A stretch of DNA of 41,687 nucleotides from Chloroflexota bacterium (GTDB taxonomy: Bacteria; Chloroflexota; Anaerolineae; Aggregatilineales; Phototrophicaceae): positions 1 to 41,687 of the forward strand of contig WTGB01000114.1 in the NCBI GenBank assembly GCA_011523735.1, given 5' to 3'. Numbering within the stretch: the first letter of the stretch is position 1; each line of letters opens with the position of its first letter. Made by a program: the position numbers and the translations under genes. A model generated the notes under the pieces. It saw only the letters and a program-made list of their open reading frames with translations. It searched no databases and was not told the DNA's origin. Below are positions 16,610 to 24,691 of the stretch, one piece after another.

Positions 16610-17571
16610 GTGCTTTGCCTCTCCAGCAGCTTAGCATAGCGCGCCACATCCTCAGCCGAATCGTTGCAGCCGCAGATCAATAGCACAAGCTCGTTTTCCG
16701 CTGACAGGCGGTCCTTGATCGCTTCGGCGGCGGCGAGCGTGCTGGCGGCGGCCAACTCCGGGCATATACCCTCGTCTTGTATGAAGCGCTGCTGCGCCGC
16801 GATCATATCCAGGTCGCTAACCAGAATGAGGTCTTCTAAATGCTCGCGACACAGGTCCAATGCTGCCCGTCCGACGAAAGGCGCGCCCAGTGTCTTCGAT
16901 AGAGAGGCCGGCTTGATATTGACGATTTCGCCAGCCTCCAGCGCGCGCTGCATTGTCGGCGCGGTCTCCGGCTCGACGCCCCAAACGCGGACCGCCGGCT
17001 TCACCGCTTTGACAGCCGCGATAATGCCGGCGATGAGTCCGCCGCCGCCGATACTGACGATGATATCCGTCATCCCCGGGCAGTCCTCCAGTATCTCCAG
17101 CGCGACGACGCCGTTTCCCGCGATCTGCGCCGGGCTATCAAAGGGATGCAGATTTGTGCGTCCTCGCGCTAACCACTCATCGGCTCGGGCAAATGCCGCG
17201 ACCGCGTCCGGCAGCAATTCCACCTTCGCGCCATAATCCCGCGTCGCGTCGATCGAGTTACCCGGCGCATTCTCCGGCATGCACACGATGGCATCGACGC
17301 CGAGCACGCCGCTGCAATAGCCAACCGCCCGCGCGAAATTGCCGCCGCTGACCGCCACCACGCCGCGACTTAAGGCGGCGTCTCCCAACTCAAGCATCTG
17401 ATGGAAGGCGCCGCGCGTCTTGAACGAGCCGCTATGCTGCCCCATCTCCAGCTTGAGCTGCGTGTTTACGCCCAGCCGTGCGCTGAAGAATGGTGAATGA
17501 CGCTGCGGTGTACGAAGGGTGTACCGCTCTACATTGGTCTTTGCGTTGTGGATATCTCTCAGTGTGACCAT
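16606..17571 (-). CDS. PLP-dependent threonine/serine dehydratase-like enzyme
   Basis: A 321-residue fold-type II PLP enzyme. The Schiff-base lysine is K51 in SGSFKTRGA; SGGNFARAVGY binds the substrate carboxylate, and SIGGGGLIAGI is the glycine loop for the PLP phosphate. The length and lack of an ACT regulatory domain fit the catabolic threonine dehydratase/serine racemase group, which deaminates threonine or serine to 2-oxoacids. Threonine synthase or related ammonia-lyases are less likely. It stands alone, convergent with the FGGY kinase with a four-base stop overlap. No strong ribosome binding site is seen before the ATG. Confidence 0.88.
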   Translation of the reverse strand: MVTLRDIHNAKTNVERYTLRTPQRHSPFFSARLGVNTQLKLEMGQHSGSFKTRGAFHQMLELGDAALSRGVVAVSGGNFARAVGYCSGVLGVDAIVCMPENAPGNSIDATRDYGAKVELLPDAVAAFARADEWLARGRTNLHPFDSPAQIAGNGVVALEILEDCPGMTDIIVSIGGGGLIAGIIAAVKAVKPAVRVWGVEPETAPTMQRALEAGEIVNIKPASLSKTLGAPFVGRAALDLCREHLEDLILVSDLDMIAAQQRFIQDEGICPELAAASTLAAAEAIKDRLSAENELVLLICGCNDSAEDVARYAKLLERQST

Positions 17572-17671
17572 TTTCGCTTCGCGCTCTTCCCCAGAACGCG
17601 CTCGACTATAGCATGAATCGAGAGATATAGCAGTAATTGGCTCGGCCCTTTCCGACTAGTCGCAGCCGTGG

Positions 17672-17710
17672 AAAAAAAGCAAAACGGGCGCAACACCATC
17701 GGCTGCGCCC
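17672..17710 (-). terminator. Rho-independent terminator after haloperoxidase-like gene 1
   Basis: GGGCGCA (17686-17692) pairs with TGCGCCC (17704-17710) around an 11-base loop. On the minus strand it is followed by GTTTTGCTTTTTTT, and it lies about 20 bases past the stop codon. Confidence 0.8.
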
Positions 17711-17730
17711 TGGGTTAATCAGGCGACGAG

Positions 17731-19827
17731 CTAGCAGCTGCCGCTTGTGCGCACGTAATCGCCGCTGATCCAGCCCAAAATTCCGTCAAAGCGCACGGCG
17801 TACCAGCCGGTCGATTTCGCGGTCGGCGACAGTCGGGTTCCAAGCGGGATTATGATATCCAGCAGGTCGCCGGCTGGCGCGGCGCGGAAGTTGACGCCGG
17901 CGGTGGTGGACACCTGACAATTGGCAAGCGGCACGATAGTCGATTTGACTTCTCCGTCTACCTGCGACGCCGGCAGAAGCGTAGCAAATAGAACCACCGT
18001 GCCCGGCTGGTCAATCCAGCCGCAGGTCATGCTGCCGACGCGGTAGGCCAGCAGCTCCATCATCCGCCGTACGGGGCCGCTCATATCCAGGAAAATTAGC
18101 GAGCCGTGCTCACGGAAACAGACTTGAACACCGGTCTCCAGTTCCCCGCTGATGTCGACGGCATCGAGGAAGCCGGTCAGCAATTGCAGGCCGCTGGTAT
18201 CGAGCGCGCGACATTCAATGCTGCTATTGACGGATGTAACTAGAATCGAATCCGATACCGCCTCGCAAGCTTCGGGCGTGGGCGTGGTCGGCGGCGGAAC
18301 GCTAACTGTTTGCGCGGCTGGCGGGATCGAAGCTTCGAGCCAGGGATCAACCTCAAGCGCCTGCGCACTCTCGCGCACACTGGCTGTGCCATCCATTAAT
18401 GTAGCGTAATAGTCGAAAGCCATATCGCCGAAGGTATTGCAAATAGCGGCGCTCGCCTCGACCGCGGCCGGAAAATGCACACCGGCCCAGACGCGGGCTT
18501 GGCCACAGTTTGCGGCGAAATCTGTCCAGGTGTCGAAGGTCAAAGTGGTAGCGCGCGCCGGTGTGACACCGGGTTCAATCCGCGAGCCGCCGGCCGGGTA
18601 ACTGATGCTCCAGTTGAGATTGTCGCTGCCGGTGAAGCGCCTCATCGCTTGCGCAGTGGCATAACAGCCACAGGTGGAGCCGGACGGGTATTCCGGGTGG
18701 TCGGCTTCTGGCAGGTAGGCTTGCCAGTCGCTAGCCGGGATTTCTCTCCGGCCGGCGCCGGGACCGCCCCAAGCTGTCACCAACTCGTCGCCATAGATGT
18801 GTCGAATGGCGCTGAAGGGACGGACGCCATCGTAGCGCGCTTTTTCCTGCCAGATGACGATTGACGCATCCAGCGCGGCCGCGACCTTGACGAGATAACC
18901 GCGGGCCGTATCGGCCGGCGACAGGTCGAGCTCTTGCACTAGGTGAGTATAGGATAGACCGAGCGAGACGATCTTGTTATCGAAAAGCTCCGCCATCAGT
19001 TTCTGCTCATCAGTCAGGTTGGCCGAGACTGCCAGCACGGCGTCCGCTTGCTCTTTATAGGCATCCCAGTTGTTGACATCGCTGGCGCTCGGCGGCGGCA
19101 CGCGCAAGCTGCGCGGGTCAAAGGGCGCGAAGGGCTCGACATTAGCCAGCTGCGGCGTGACGAAGTGCTGCACGGTGTAAACGCCCGCGCCTTGCAGCCG
19201 CAGGCCCGGCTGCCAGCGGGATGGATCGCGCAGGAAGAAGGCGGAATTTACCGGCATGTAGCCGGTTGTGTCTTGGTAATTGCCTCTCTGGTTCATGCCA
19301 TCGTCCAGCCGTCCTTCGAGCGCGCCGATGCCGGCGACATTTCCGATGCCCACGGCCGTATCAAGATCTTCGCTGTCATCATCGGGGTTCAAGCCATAAT
19401 CAAACAGCATATCACGCCAGACCGGCGCGCGATCGGGCAGCAAGCCAATCAGCGTGTGATAGGCCGCATGCAGCATGGCCGTGTTGATGTTGCGATCAGT
19501 ACGCTCGTCTCCCGGCCGACGTGGTATTCGCGTATACATGCCAACCGCCGTGGCGTGATAGGGCGCGGCCGCGTCGACCATGCCCAGCGCAATGATGAAG
19601 TTGAGGCGGTTTATCAAGGTGGCATCGCCCAGTGACGGCGATACATCCATGGCGATGATCGGATAGAGCCGCGGCAAAATCACATCAGCAAGCGGGTCAA
19701 TTGTTTCGATCAGGGTCCGTGAGGCTTCGCTGCCAAGCAAGCCTTGACCCTGTACCAATGGCGCATACTGGACCATCACCATGAACAACGATGCAAATAC
19801 ACAAATGGAAAACACCTTCCGTCGCAT
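17731..19827 (-). CDS. secreted vanadium haloperoxidase/PAP2-like protein with SH3b domain (copy 1)
   Basis: A 698-residue protein with a signal peptide (cleavage near VQGQG). The start at 19827 is set by AGGGGG seven bases upstream. About residues 40-480 form a vanadium haloperoxidase-type helical domain: KARYDGVRP gives K329, R336 and P337 (the K-x6-RP vanadate motif), HPEYPSGS gives PSG with Ser384 where the acid-base His normally stands, and RVWAGVH gives R445 and H451 (the vanadate-linked His). After a Pro-rich linker come a Cys-containing beta-rich segment and a C-terminal SH3b domain (NFRAAPAG to GWISGDYV). Known relatives oxidise halides with H2O2 or hydrolyse phosphate; the substituted His makes either uncertain. 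It is a tandem paralogue of the gene at 20222-22282, with its own consensus promoter and terminator. Confidence 0.85.
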   Translation of the reverse strand: MRRKVFSICVFASLFMVMVQYAPLVQGQGLLGSEASRTLIETIDPLADVILPRLYPIIAMDVSPSLGDATLINRLNFIIALGMVDAAAPYHATAVGMYTRIPRRPGDERTDRNINTAMLHAAYHTLIGLLPDRAPVWRDMLFDYGLNPDDDSEDLDTAVGIGNVAGIGALEGRLDDGMNQRGNYQDTTGYMPVNSAFFLRDPSRWQPGLRLQGAGVYTVQHFVTPQLANVEPFAPFDPRSLRVPPPSASDVNNWDAYKEQADAVLAVSANLTDEQKLMAELFDNKIVSLGLSYTHLVQELDLSPADTARGYLVKVAAALDASIVIWQEKARYDGVRPFSAIRHIYGDELVTAWGGPGAGRREIPASDWQAYLPEADHPEYPSGSTCGCYATAQAMRRFTGSDNLNWSISYPAGGSRIEPGVTPARATTLTFDTWTDFAANCGQARVWAGVHFPAAVEASAAICNTFGDMAFDYYATLMDGTASVRESAQALEVDPWLEASIPPAAQTVSVPPPTTPTPEACEAVSDSILVTSVNSSIECRALDTSGLQLLTGFLDAVDISGELETGVQVCFREHGSLIFLDMSGPVRRMMELLAYRVGSMTCGWIDQPGTVVLFATLLPASQVDGEVKSTIVPLANCQVSTTAGVNFRAAPAGDLLDIIIPLGTRLSPTAKSTGWYAVRFDGILGWISGDYVRTSGSC

Positions 19828-19884
19828 CAGGATCCCCCTTTTTCGGAAGCGCATTAAGTTGCATTGCACTAGACAAGGTCGCGG

Positions 19885-19913
19885 AGTATAGACTTGTGGA
19901 AATTCGATGTCAA
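19885..19913 (-). promoter_or_regulatory. consensus sigma-70 promoter of haloperoxidase-like gene 1
   Basis: On the minus strand a perfect TTGACA (19913-19908), 17 bases, then TATACT (19890-19885). Transcription would start near 19878, giving a leader of about 50 bases. Immediately upstream (19915-19966) the DNA is very AT-rich and holds two direct copies of ATCTCATAAA (19930-19939 and 19943-19952), suggestive of an UP element or regulator site. Confidence 0.75.
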
Positions 19914-20039
19914 CCGTATTTTGATATATATCTCATAAAAAAATCTCATAAATATAAAAAATACTACCATTCGGAGGCACGGTTAAGCTAGCGATAGATC
20001 TGCCGTCGATACCCGGCTTTGCAGGAATTGGCGTGAGCG

Positions 20040-20138
20040 TCACTCAAATCCGAGCGCGGGGATAGAGGCGATGCAACTGCTGTCCGGTTCGTGGAGGGGC
20101 GTTTCAATAAAGGCTAACGGCGACCACTCGCGCAGCCG
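20040..20138 (-). pseudogene. C-terminal remnant of an alpha/beta hydrolase paralogue
   Basis: Translated leftward, 20114-20040 reads AFIETPLHEPDSSCIASI then PALGFE and a stop. This aligns without gaps to the C-terminus of the hydrolase at 22467-23936 (AFIDEPLEEPDSSCLASI, then RAIEFD, stop), with 16 of 24 residues identical. DNA similarity continues to about 20138 but with small insertions and deletions that break the frame, and no further upstream part of the hydrolase is present. The remnant precedes haloperoxidase-like gene 1 at about the same distance (212 bp) as the intact hydrolase precedes gene 2 (184 bp). The rest of the 19.9-20.2 kb gap shows no gene. Confidence 0.8.
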
Positions 20139-20221
20139 CCTCAATATGTTGCAACGTAATCATATCGCTTGTCACCTTGTCGTCATTGGACGAGTTGCGG
20201 CTCCAACAGGCGGATTACTCT

Positions 20222-22282
20222 CTAACAGCCGCTACTCGCCTGGACGTAATCACCGCTGATCCAGCCGGTTCTTCCGGCGAATTGGACATTATACCAGTTG
20301 GGCGTTTTCTCGGTGACAGGAAGCCGCGCGCCCTTCCGGATGAGACCAATAATATACCCGCCTGGAGTTCGACGGAAGTTGAGAAACTCCGCCGTGGTAG
20401 TCACCAGGCATTCCTCCGCTGGCTGGGGCGGCGAGGCCATCAGCATTACCGTGCCGGGCTTGTTGATCCAGGCGCAGGTCGAGCCGGTTATTTGATAACT
20501 CAGCAATTCATGGAAACGAGGGACGATACCGTCGTTTTCCAGCATGACGATTGAGCCGGGCTGGTCGAAACAAACTTGAGCGCCAAAGTCCAACTCGCCG
20601 GAGATGACAACGGCGTCAAGAGAATTTGACAGCCCCGATAAGCCAGTCATGTCCACCCCTTCGCAAGTCACGCCGTTATTGACTGCTGCGACCGAGACAG
20701 AGTCGTCGACGAATTCGCATGATTGTGGCGTTGGGTAGGTGTTTTCTGGCACGACGACCGTTGGCGCGGGCATTTCCCTCGCGGCTTCGAGCCAGGGGTC
20801 TGCTGCCAGAGCCTGTGCCGGCTGCCGCAGCGCCGCGCTGCCATCCATCAAAGATTGATAGTACTCGTAAGCGCTATCGCCGAAAGTGCTGCAATAAGCC
20901 GCGCTGGCCTCAATGGCATCGACGAAGTGGACGCCAGCCCAATGCCGCGCCATCCCGCAGGCTTCGGTGAAATCAGACCAGGTTTCAAAGGTCAGGGTCA
21001 TATCGCGGCTTGGCGTCAAGCCCGGCTCAATCCGCGAGGTGCCGACGGGATAACTGATGCTCCAATTCAGCTCATCAGTGCCGCTGAAACGCCGCAGGGC
21101 TTGCGCATGGGCATAACAGCCGCATGTGCTGCCCGAGGGATATTCCGGGTGGTCGGGCTCTGGCAAATACGCTCGCCATTGATTCGCTGGTATTTCCCGG
21201 GTCCCTTCGCCTGGACCGCCCCATGCCGTCACCAAATCGTCCCCGTAAACATAAGAAATCGCGCTGTTTGGACGGACGGCGTCATAGCGCAGCTTCTCCT
21301 GCCAAGTCACGATCGAGGCGTCCATCCAGGCTGATACCTTGAGGAAATAGCCGCGCGCGATATCGGCCGGCGACAAATCCATTTCCTCCGTGAGATGGAT
21401 ATAGGATAAGCCAAGAGAAGCGATCTTGTTGTCGAAGAGCTCGGCTTTCAGTTTCATCTCATCGCTGAGGTTCGCCGAGGTCACCAGCACGACATCCGCT
21501 TGCGCTTGGTAAGCCTCCCAATTCTCCGGCTGGCTGGCAACTGGCGGAGCGACGCGCAGCGCGCGCGGGTTGAAGAGCGCCATCGGCTCCATGTTGGACA
21601 GTTGCGGCGTTACAAAGTGCTGCACTGTATACACGCCCACCCCTTGCTGGCGCAAGCCCGGCTGCCAGCGGGACGGATCGCGCAGTTCGAAAGCCGTGTT
21701 GACCGGTACGTAGCCAGTTGTATCCAGGTAGTTCCCCGTTTGATTGATGCCATCATAAAGTCTGGCATCGTGCGCGGATTTGCCGGCGACATTGCCGATG
21801 CCGACCGCTGTCCTCAAGTCAGCGCTCGTGTTGTCCGGGTCCAAGCCGACATCGCGCATCATATCGCGCCAGACGCTTTGACGCTCCGGCAGCAAGCCCA
21901 TAAGCGCATTGTAGGCGCCGTGAAGCATCGCCGTGTTGATATTGGAGTTTGTCCATTCTTCTTGGGGCCGCCGCGGTATGCGGGAATACATGCCCACAGC
22001 TGTCGGATGATAAGGCGCCGCCGCGTCAACCATGGCAAGCGACACGATAAACCGGAATCGATTAATCAGCGTCGCGTCCCCCAGCGTAGGCGATATATCC
22101 GCGCCGATGATGGCGTAAAGGCGCGGCAAGACTACTTGGTGAAGCGGGTCTGGCGATTCCGCCACATCAAGAGCGATCTCCGCGCTTGGCAAGCTCTGCC
22201 CCAAGGTCAGACCGCCTGACAGCAATCCGCAGAGAATCAGCAACCGGAGGAAACTCTTGGTGATTTCCGCGTACTTTTGCAT
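20222..22282 (-). CDS. secreted vanadium haloperoxidase/PAP2-like protein with SH3b domain (copy 2)
   Basis: A 686-residue paralogue of the product at 17731-19827, similar along its whole length. The signal peptide (MQKYAEITKSFLRLLILCGL...) differs from copy 1, while the catalytic-type domain is closely conserved: KLRYDAVRP (K330, R337, P338), HPEYPSGS with Ser385 in place of the usual His, and RHWAGVH (R446, H452). The Cys-containing beta segment and the SH3b tail (LNFRRTPGG to GWISGDYV) are kept. AGGAGGGTGA precedes the ATG. It lies 184 bp downstream of the alpha/beta hydrolase on the same strand and may share its transcript. A TATCAT at 22315-22320 could be its own -10, but no -35 is seen. 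Substrate unknown; probably acts outside the membrane. Confidence 0.85.
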   Translation of the reverse strand: MQKYAEITKSFLRLLILCGLLSGGLTLGQSLPSAEIALDVAESPDPLHQVVLPRLYAIIGADISPTLGDATLINRFRFIVSLAMVDAAAPYHPTAVGMYSRIPRRPQEEWTNSNINTAMLHGAYNALMGLLPERQSVWRDMMRDVGLDPDNTSADLRTAVGIGNVAGKSAHDARLYDGINQTGNYLDTTGYVPVNTAFELRDPSRWQPGLRQQGVGVYTVQHFVTPQLSNMEPMALFNPRALRVAPPVASQPENWEAYQAQADVVLVTSANLSDEMKLKAELFDNKIASLGLSYIHLTEEMDLSPADIARGYFLKVSAWMDASIVTWQEKLRYDAVRPNSAISYVYGDDLVTAWGGPGEGTREIPANQWRAYLPEPDHPEYPSGSTCGCYAHAQALRRFSGTDELNWSISYPVGTSRIEPGLTPSRDMTLTFETWSDFTEACGMARHWAGVHFVDAIEASAAYCSTFGDSAYEYYQSLMDGSAALRQPAQALAADPWLEAAREMPAPTVVVPENTYPTPQSCEFVDDSVSVAAVNNGVTCEGVDMTGLSGLSNSLDAVVISGELDFGAQVCFDQPGSIVMLENDGIVPRFHELLSYQITGSTCAWINKPGTVMLMASPPQPAEECLVTTTAEFLNFRRTPGGYIIGLIRKGARLPVTEKTPNWYNVQFAGRTGWISGDYVQASSGC

Positions 22283-22466
22283 AGTTCACCCTCCTGTACC
22301 TCTACTTGGAGGGTATGATAGCGTTGAATCGGCGAGAAACTGGACGGCTCGCCTACGCATTGCTTACTGGCAACCGCCGCTGCGGTGAATTATGAACCAG
22401 AGAGGGCAAGATTATCGCGAAAATCGCCCTGTCGTTTGCCACGCCGAACGGTTTGGCAGCCGCCGC

Positions 22467-23936
22467 TCAGTCAAATTCGATCGCGCGGATGGAGGCGAGG
22501 CAACTGCTATCGGGTTCTTCCAGCGGCTCGTCGATGAAGGCTAAAGCGATGCGCACCGCGCAGCGATGCGACCGCAGCACCCCGTGCCCGATATGCGGCA
22601 GGATGTAGCTGAACGCGGCGACCAAGGTTTCCTCAGCCTGCTCGGCATAGGACGGTGGCGTGATCGGATCATAATTGCCTGAAAGCAGGAGGGCGGGCAC
22701 GCTGCTATGCACCGGGCTATTCGCCAGCGGCGGCCGCGCTTCCGCCCGGAAGATTTCACATAGTCGACCCAAGGTCTCTGTCCCCTCGACGGGATAACGC
22801 AGGAAGCCGCTCAGATGCGGGAAACGCGACAACATTCCGGCATAGTCGCGATTCGGCGCCGAACCGTATTCTTCCTGGCACTGCACCGTGTAATGCATGC
22901 CCAGGCTCAGCGCGGTCATGGAGGCTTCAACGGTCATGCCCGCCCGTGCCGCATCCTGTGATCTGCCCTGCGCCAGATCGTAAATCAGGCGCGGGATCAG
23001 TTGTATCGAATCGACCTCGTAGAGCCAGCTAAAGGTCCAGTCATAGAGTCGATAACCGCTTATTTCTATATTTAGCTGTTTGTAGCGCGGTGGCGTGATA
23101 GTCGCCAGTGCCGGCTCGTGATTCAAGCGCTCGTATAGTTTGTAGAAAACATCTTCGAGATCGGGGTAACGCCTGTTGCAACTCTCGGATGCCTCGCAGG
23201 CGGCGAAGAGCAGGCTCAGCGCTCGCTCGCCGTTGTAATAGGAATCGAGATAGATATCGGCTTGCGGCGGATAGACCGAATCGAGTATGACGCTGCGCAA
23301 ATGCTGCGGATAATCGCGCATCAGCGCCAGCGCCAGCCGCGATCCATAGGAAACGCCGACCAGGTTCCACTTCTCATATCCCAGCGCCAGCAAGACGTTG
23401 ACGATATCACGCGCGTTGTTCTCGCTGTGAAAGGCAGCGAACTGCACGCGTTTGTCCGATAGTCGACTGTGGCAATCAGTCAGGATCTCGAGCATCAATT
23501 CGGCATGATCGGCATGATGGCTCTGCAAAATCTCGTCCAGGCGAAACAGCGCTTCGCGGCAATATAGCGGCGGATTGGATAAACCGGTCCCGCGTTGGTC
23601 AATCACGATGATATTGCGGTCGCCAGCGAAAGCGCGCAGATACTTGCGAAACGATGTATCTAATAGCTGCGTCCCGCTGCTGCCCGGACCCCCAACCAGA
23701 TAGACCAACGGATCGGGCTTTGGTTCCGAATTGCGGCTCTGTATCAGGGTATAAAAGATTTCCACATTGCCGGCGCGGGGCTTGTTATAATCTTGCGGCA
23801 GGGTCACATAGCCGCAGCGCGTGGCATAGCCGGTCGGGCTCACCATACATTCGGCGCCCTCGTGAATGCCTTGCGCGCCTGCGCCAGCAAGCGTCAGACA
23901 AAGTGCTATTGCTGCGAAGCCAAGTCTGAGGATCAT
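22467..23936 (-). CDS. secreted alpha/beta hydrolase (tripeptidyl aminopeptidase/proline iminopeptidase-like)
   Basis: A 489-residue alpha/beta hydrolase with a signal peptide (to about residue 22, AGAQG). YVTLPQDYNKP and LVYLVGGPGSSG (oxyanion region), DQRGTGLS, the nucleophile elbow GVSYGS with S196, the acid in GNYDPITP (D423) and HIGHG with H451 give a complete triad. The lid region and C-terminal part resemble the TAP-like group that releases N-terminal peptides or proline, but esterase activity is possible. Cysteines near the N-terminus and in the tail (EPDSSC) suggest an exported enzyme with disulfides. No strong ribosome binding site is visible. A remnant of a paralogous copy lies at 20040-20138. 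It precedes haloperoxidase-like gene 2 and may be co-transcribed. Confidence 0.88.
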   Translation of the reverse strand: MILRLGFAAIALCLTLAGAGAQGIHEGAECMVSPTGYATRCGYVTLPQDYNKPRAGNVEIFYTLIQSRNSEPKPDPLVYLVGGPGSSGTQLLDTSFRKYLRAFAGDRNIIVIDQRGTGLSNPPLYCREALFRLDEILQSHHADHAELMLEILTDCHSRLSDKRVQFAAFHSENNARDIVNVLLALGYEKWNLVGVSYGSRLALALMRDYPQHLRSVILDSVYPPQADIYLDSYYNGERALSLLFAACEASESCNRRYPDLEDVFYKLYERLNHEPALATITPPRYKQLNIEISGYRLYDWTFSWLYEVDSIQLIPRLIYDLAQGRSQDAARAGMTVEASMTALSLGMHYTVQCQEEYGSAPNRDYAGMLSRFPHLSGFLRYPVEGTETLGRLCEIFRAEARPPLANSPVHSSVPALLLSGNYDPITPPSYAEQAEETLVAAFSYILPHIGHGVLRSHRCAVRIALAFIDEPLEEPDSSCLASIRAIEFD

Positions 23937-24081
23937 GCCGCGTCCCGCGCTGGTTTCCTACAGTTAAACATATTCGGCCGCGCAAATCAAAGTTTCGCGC
24001 GAGTTTCTTTTAGTACAGCCGCTCGCAAGCCGCGACTTGCCTCACACAAAACAATGAACTCCTAATAGTGAGAATATGTAG

Positions 24082-24126
24082 GGGCGACCAAGAAGCAGCT
24101 GTGTCTGCGCGCTACCCTAGTCGCCC
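24082..24126. repeat. GGGCGAC-type palindromic repeat, copy 7
   Basis: GGGCGAC (24082-24088), preceded by TGTAG, faces GTCGCCC (24120-24126). The core holds GCTGTGTCTGCGCGC, shared with the copy at 2351-2393. Confidence 0.65.
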
Positions 24127-24161
24127 GTCGTGGCAAAGGATGCGTATTCGAGATCACTATA

Positions 24162-24201
24162 CCCCTCACCCCCGGCCCCTCTCCCACACGAGGGAGAGGG
24201 G
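24162..24201. repeat. CCCCTCTCCC/GGGAGAGGGG palindromic interspersed repeat
   Basis: CCCCTCTCCC (24176-24185), loop ACACGA, GGGAGAGGGG (24192-24201): a perfect ten-base stem, preceded by CCCTCACCCCCGG. Elements of this form are scattered in many bacterial genomes, by my recollection. It belongs to a repeat-rich non-coding stretch (23937-24691) in which I see no convincing gene. Confidence 0.7.
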
Positions 24202-24242
24202 AGCTAAGTTTGGCGGGGCGATTGTTAGCTTTTCGTTTGTGT

Positions 24243-24323
24243 ATTGTCCGACATTGTCCGTTTTCGGACAAAGAAAAATGTTTTTCGGACAATAGGCATA
24301 GTTTTCTGGCTGAAACGGACAAT
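24243..24323. repeat. cluster of five ATTGTCCG/CGGACAA motifs
   Basis: ATTGTCCG at 24243-24250 and 24253-24260, then the reverse orientation at 24265-24272 (CGGACAAA), 24286-24293 and 24316-24323 (CGGACAAT). The second and third form a perfect inverted repeat TTGTCCG-TTTT-CGGACAA. This may be an operator cluster or a remnant of a mobile palindrome. It lies 360 bp upstream of the glycosidase gene. Confidence 0.6.
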
Positions 24324-24655
24324 AAGCAGAGAGCCGTTGGTATGATTTTGGTTTGCATGCGAGCCGGCGTCATAGAGCCCTGAAAATATCTCAGCTGGCC
24401 CGATAAATCGGCAAGTGTATAGACACAGTATAGATACGGGGCGGCGAAGGCGGGAATTCGAGGACGGAATTCGCAGAGAGCCGAGATTGAGCGCATGAGA
24501 CAGTGAAGGCCATAGGGACAGTGTATCATCATTTTGCGCAGGTGGGAAGAACAAATGTTCACGTATTTCATACGGTTTTTATCTCTCCCCAGCCCCGTCC
24601 TCCTCATCTCTAGCGCGCGTAGGTCGCGCAAACAGTTCTCACTGCCCTCCGCGCT

Positions 24656-24684
24656 TTTCCATTATCGCTAGCCTGAACTATAAT
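24656..24684 (+). promoter_or_regulatory. candidate promoter of the glycosidase-GT39 pair
   Basis: TTTCCA (24656-24661), 17 bases, then a perfect TATAAT (24679-24684). The predicted start of transcription falls at about 24691, directly at the ATG at 24692. Confidence 0.5.
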
Positions 24685-24691
24685 GCGGCGC

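Noticed and set aside
24459..24475. two GGAATTCG words close together
   Set aside because: A short chance repeat with no flanking symmetry or related copies.
24062..24631. 189-codon minus-strand frame in the repeat-rich gap
   Set aside because: Covers the palindromes and the ATTGTCCG cluster; the translation is low-quality and Cys/Arg-rich with no domain.
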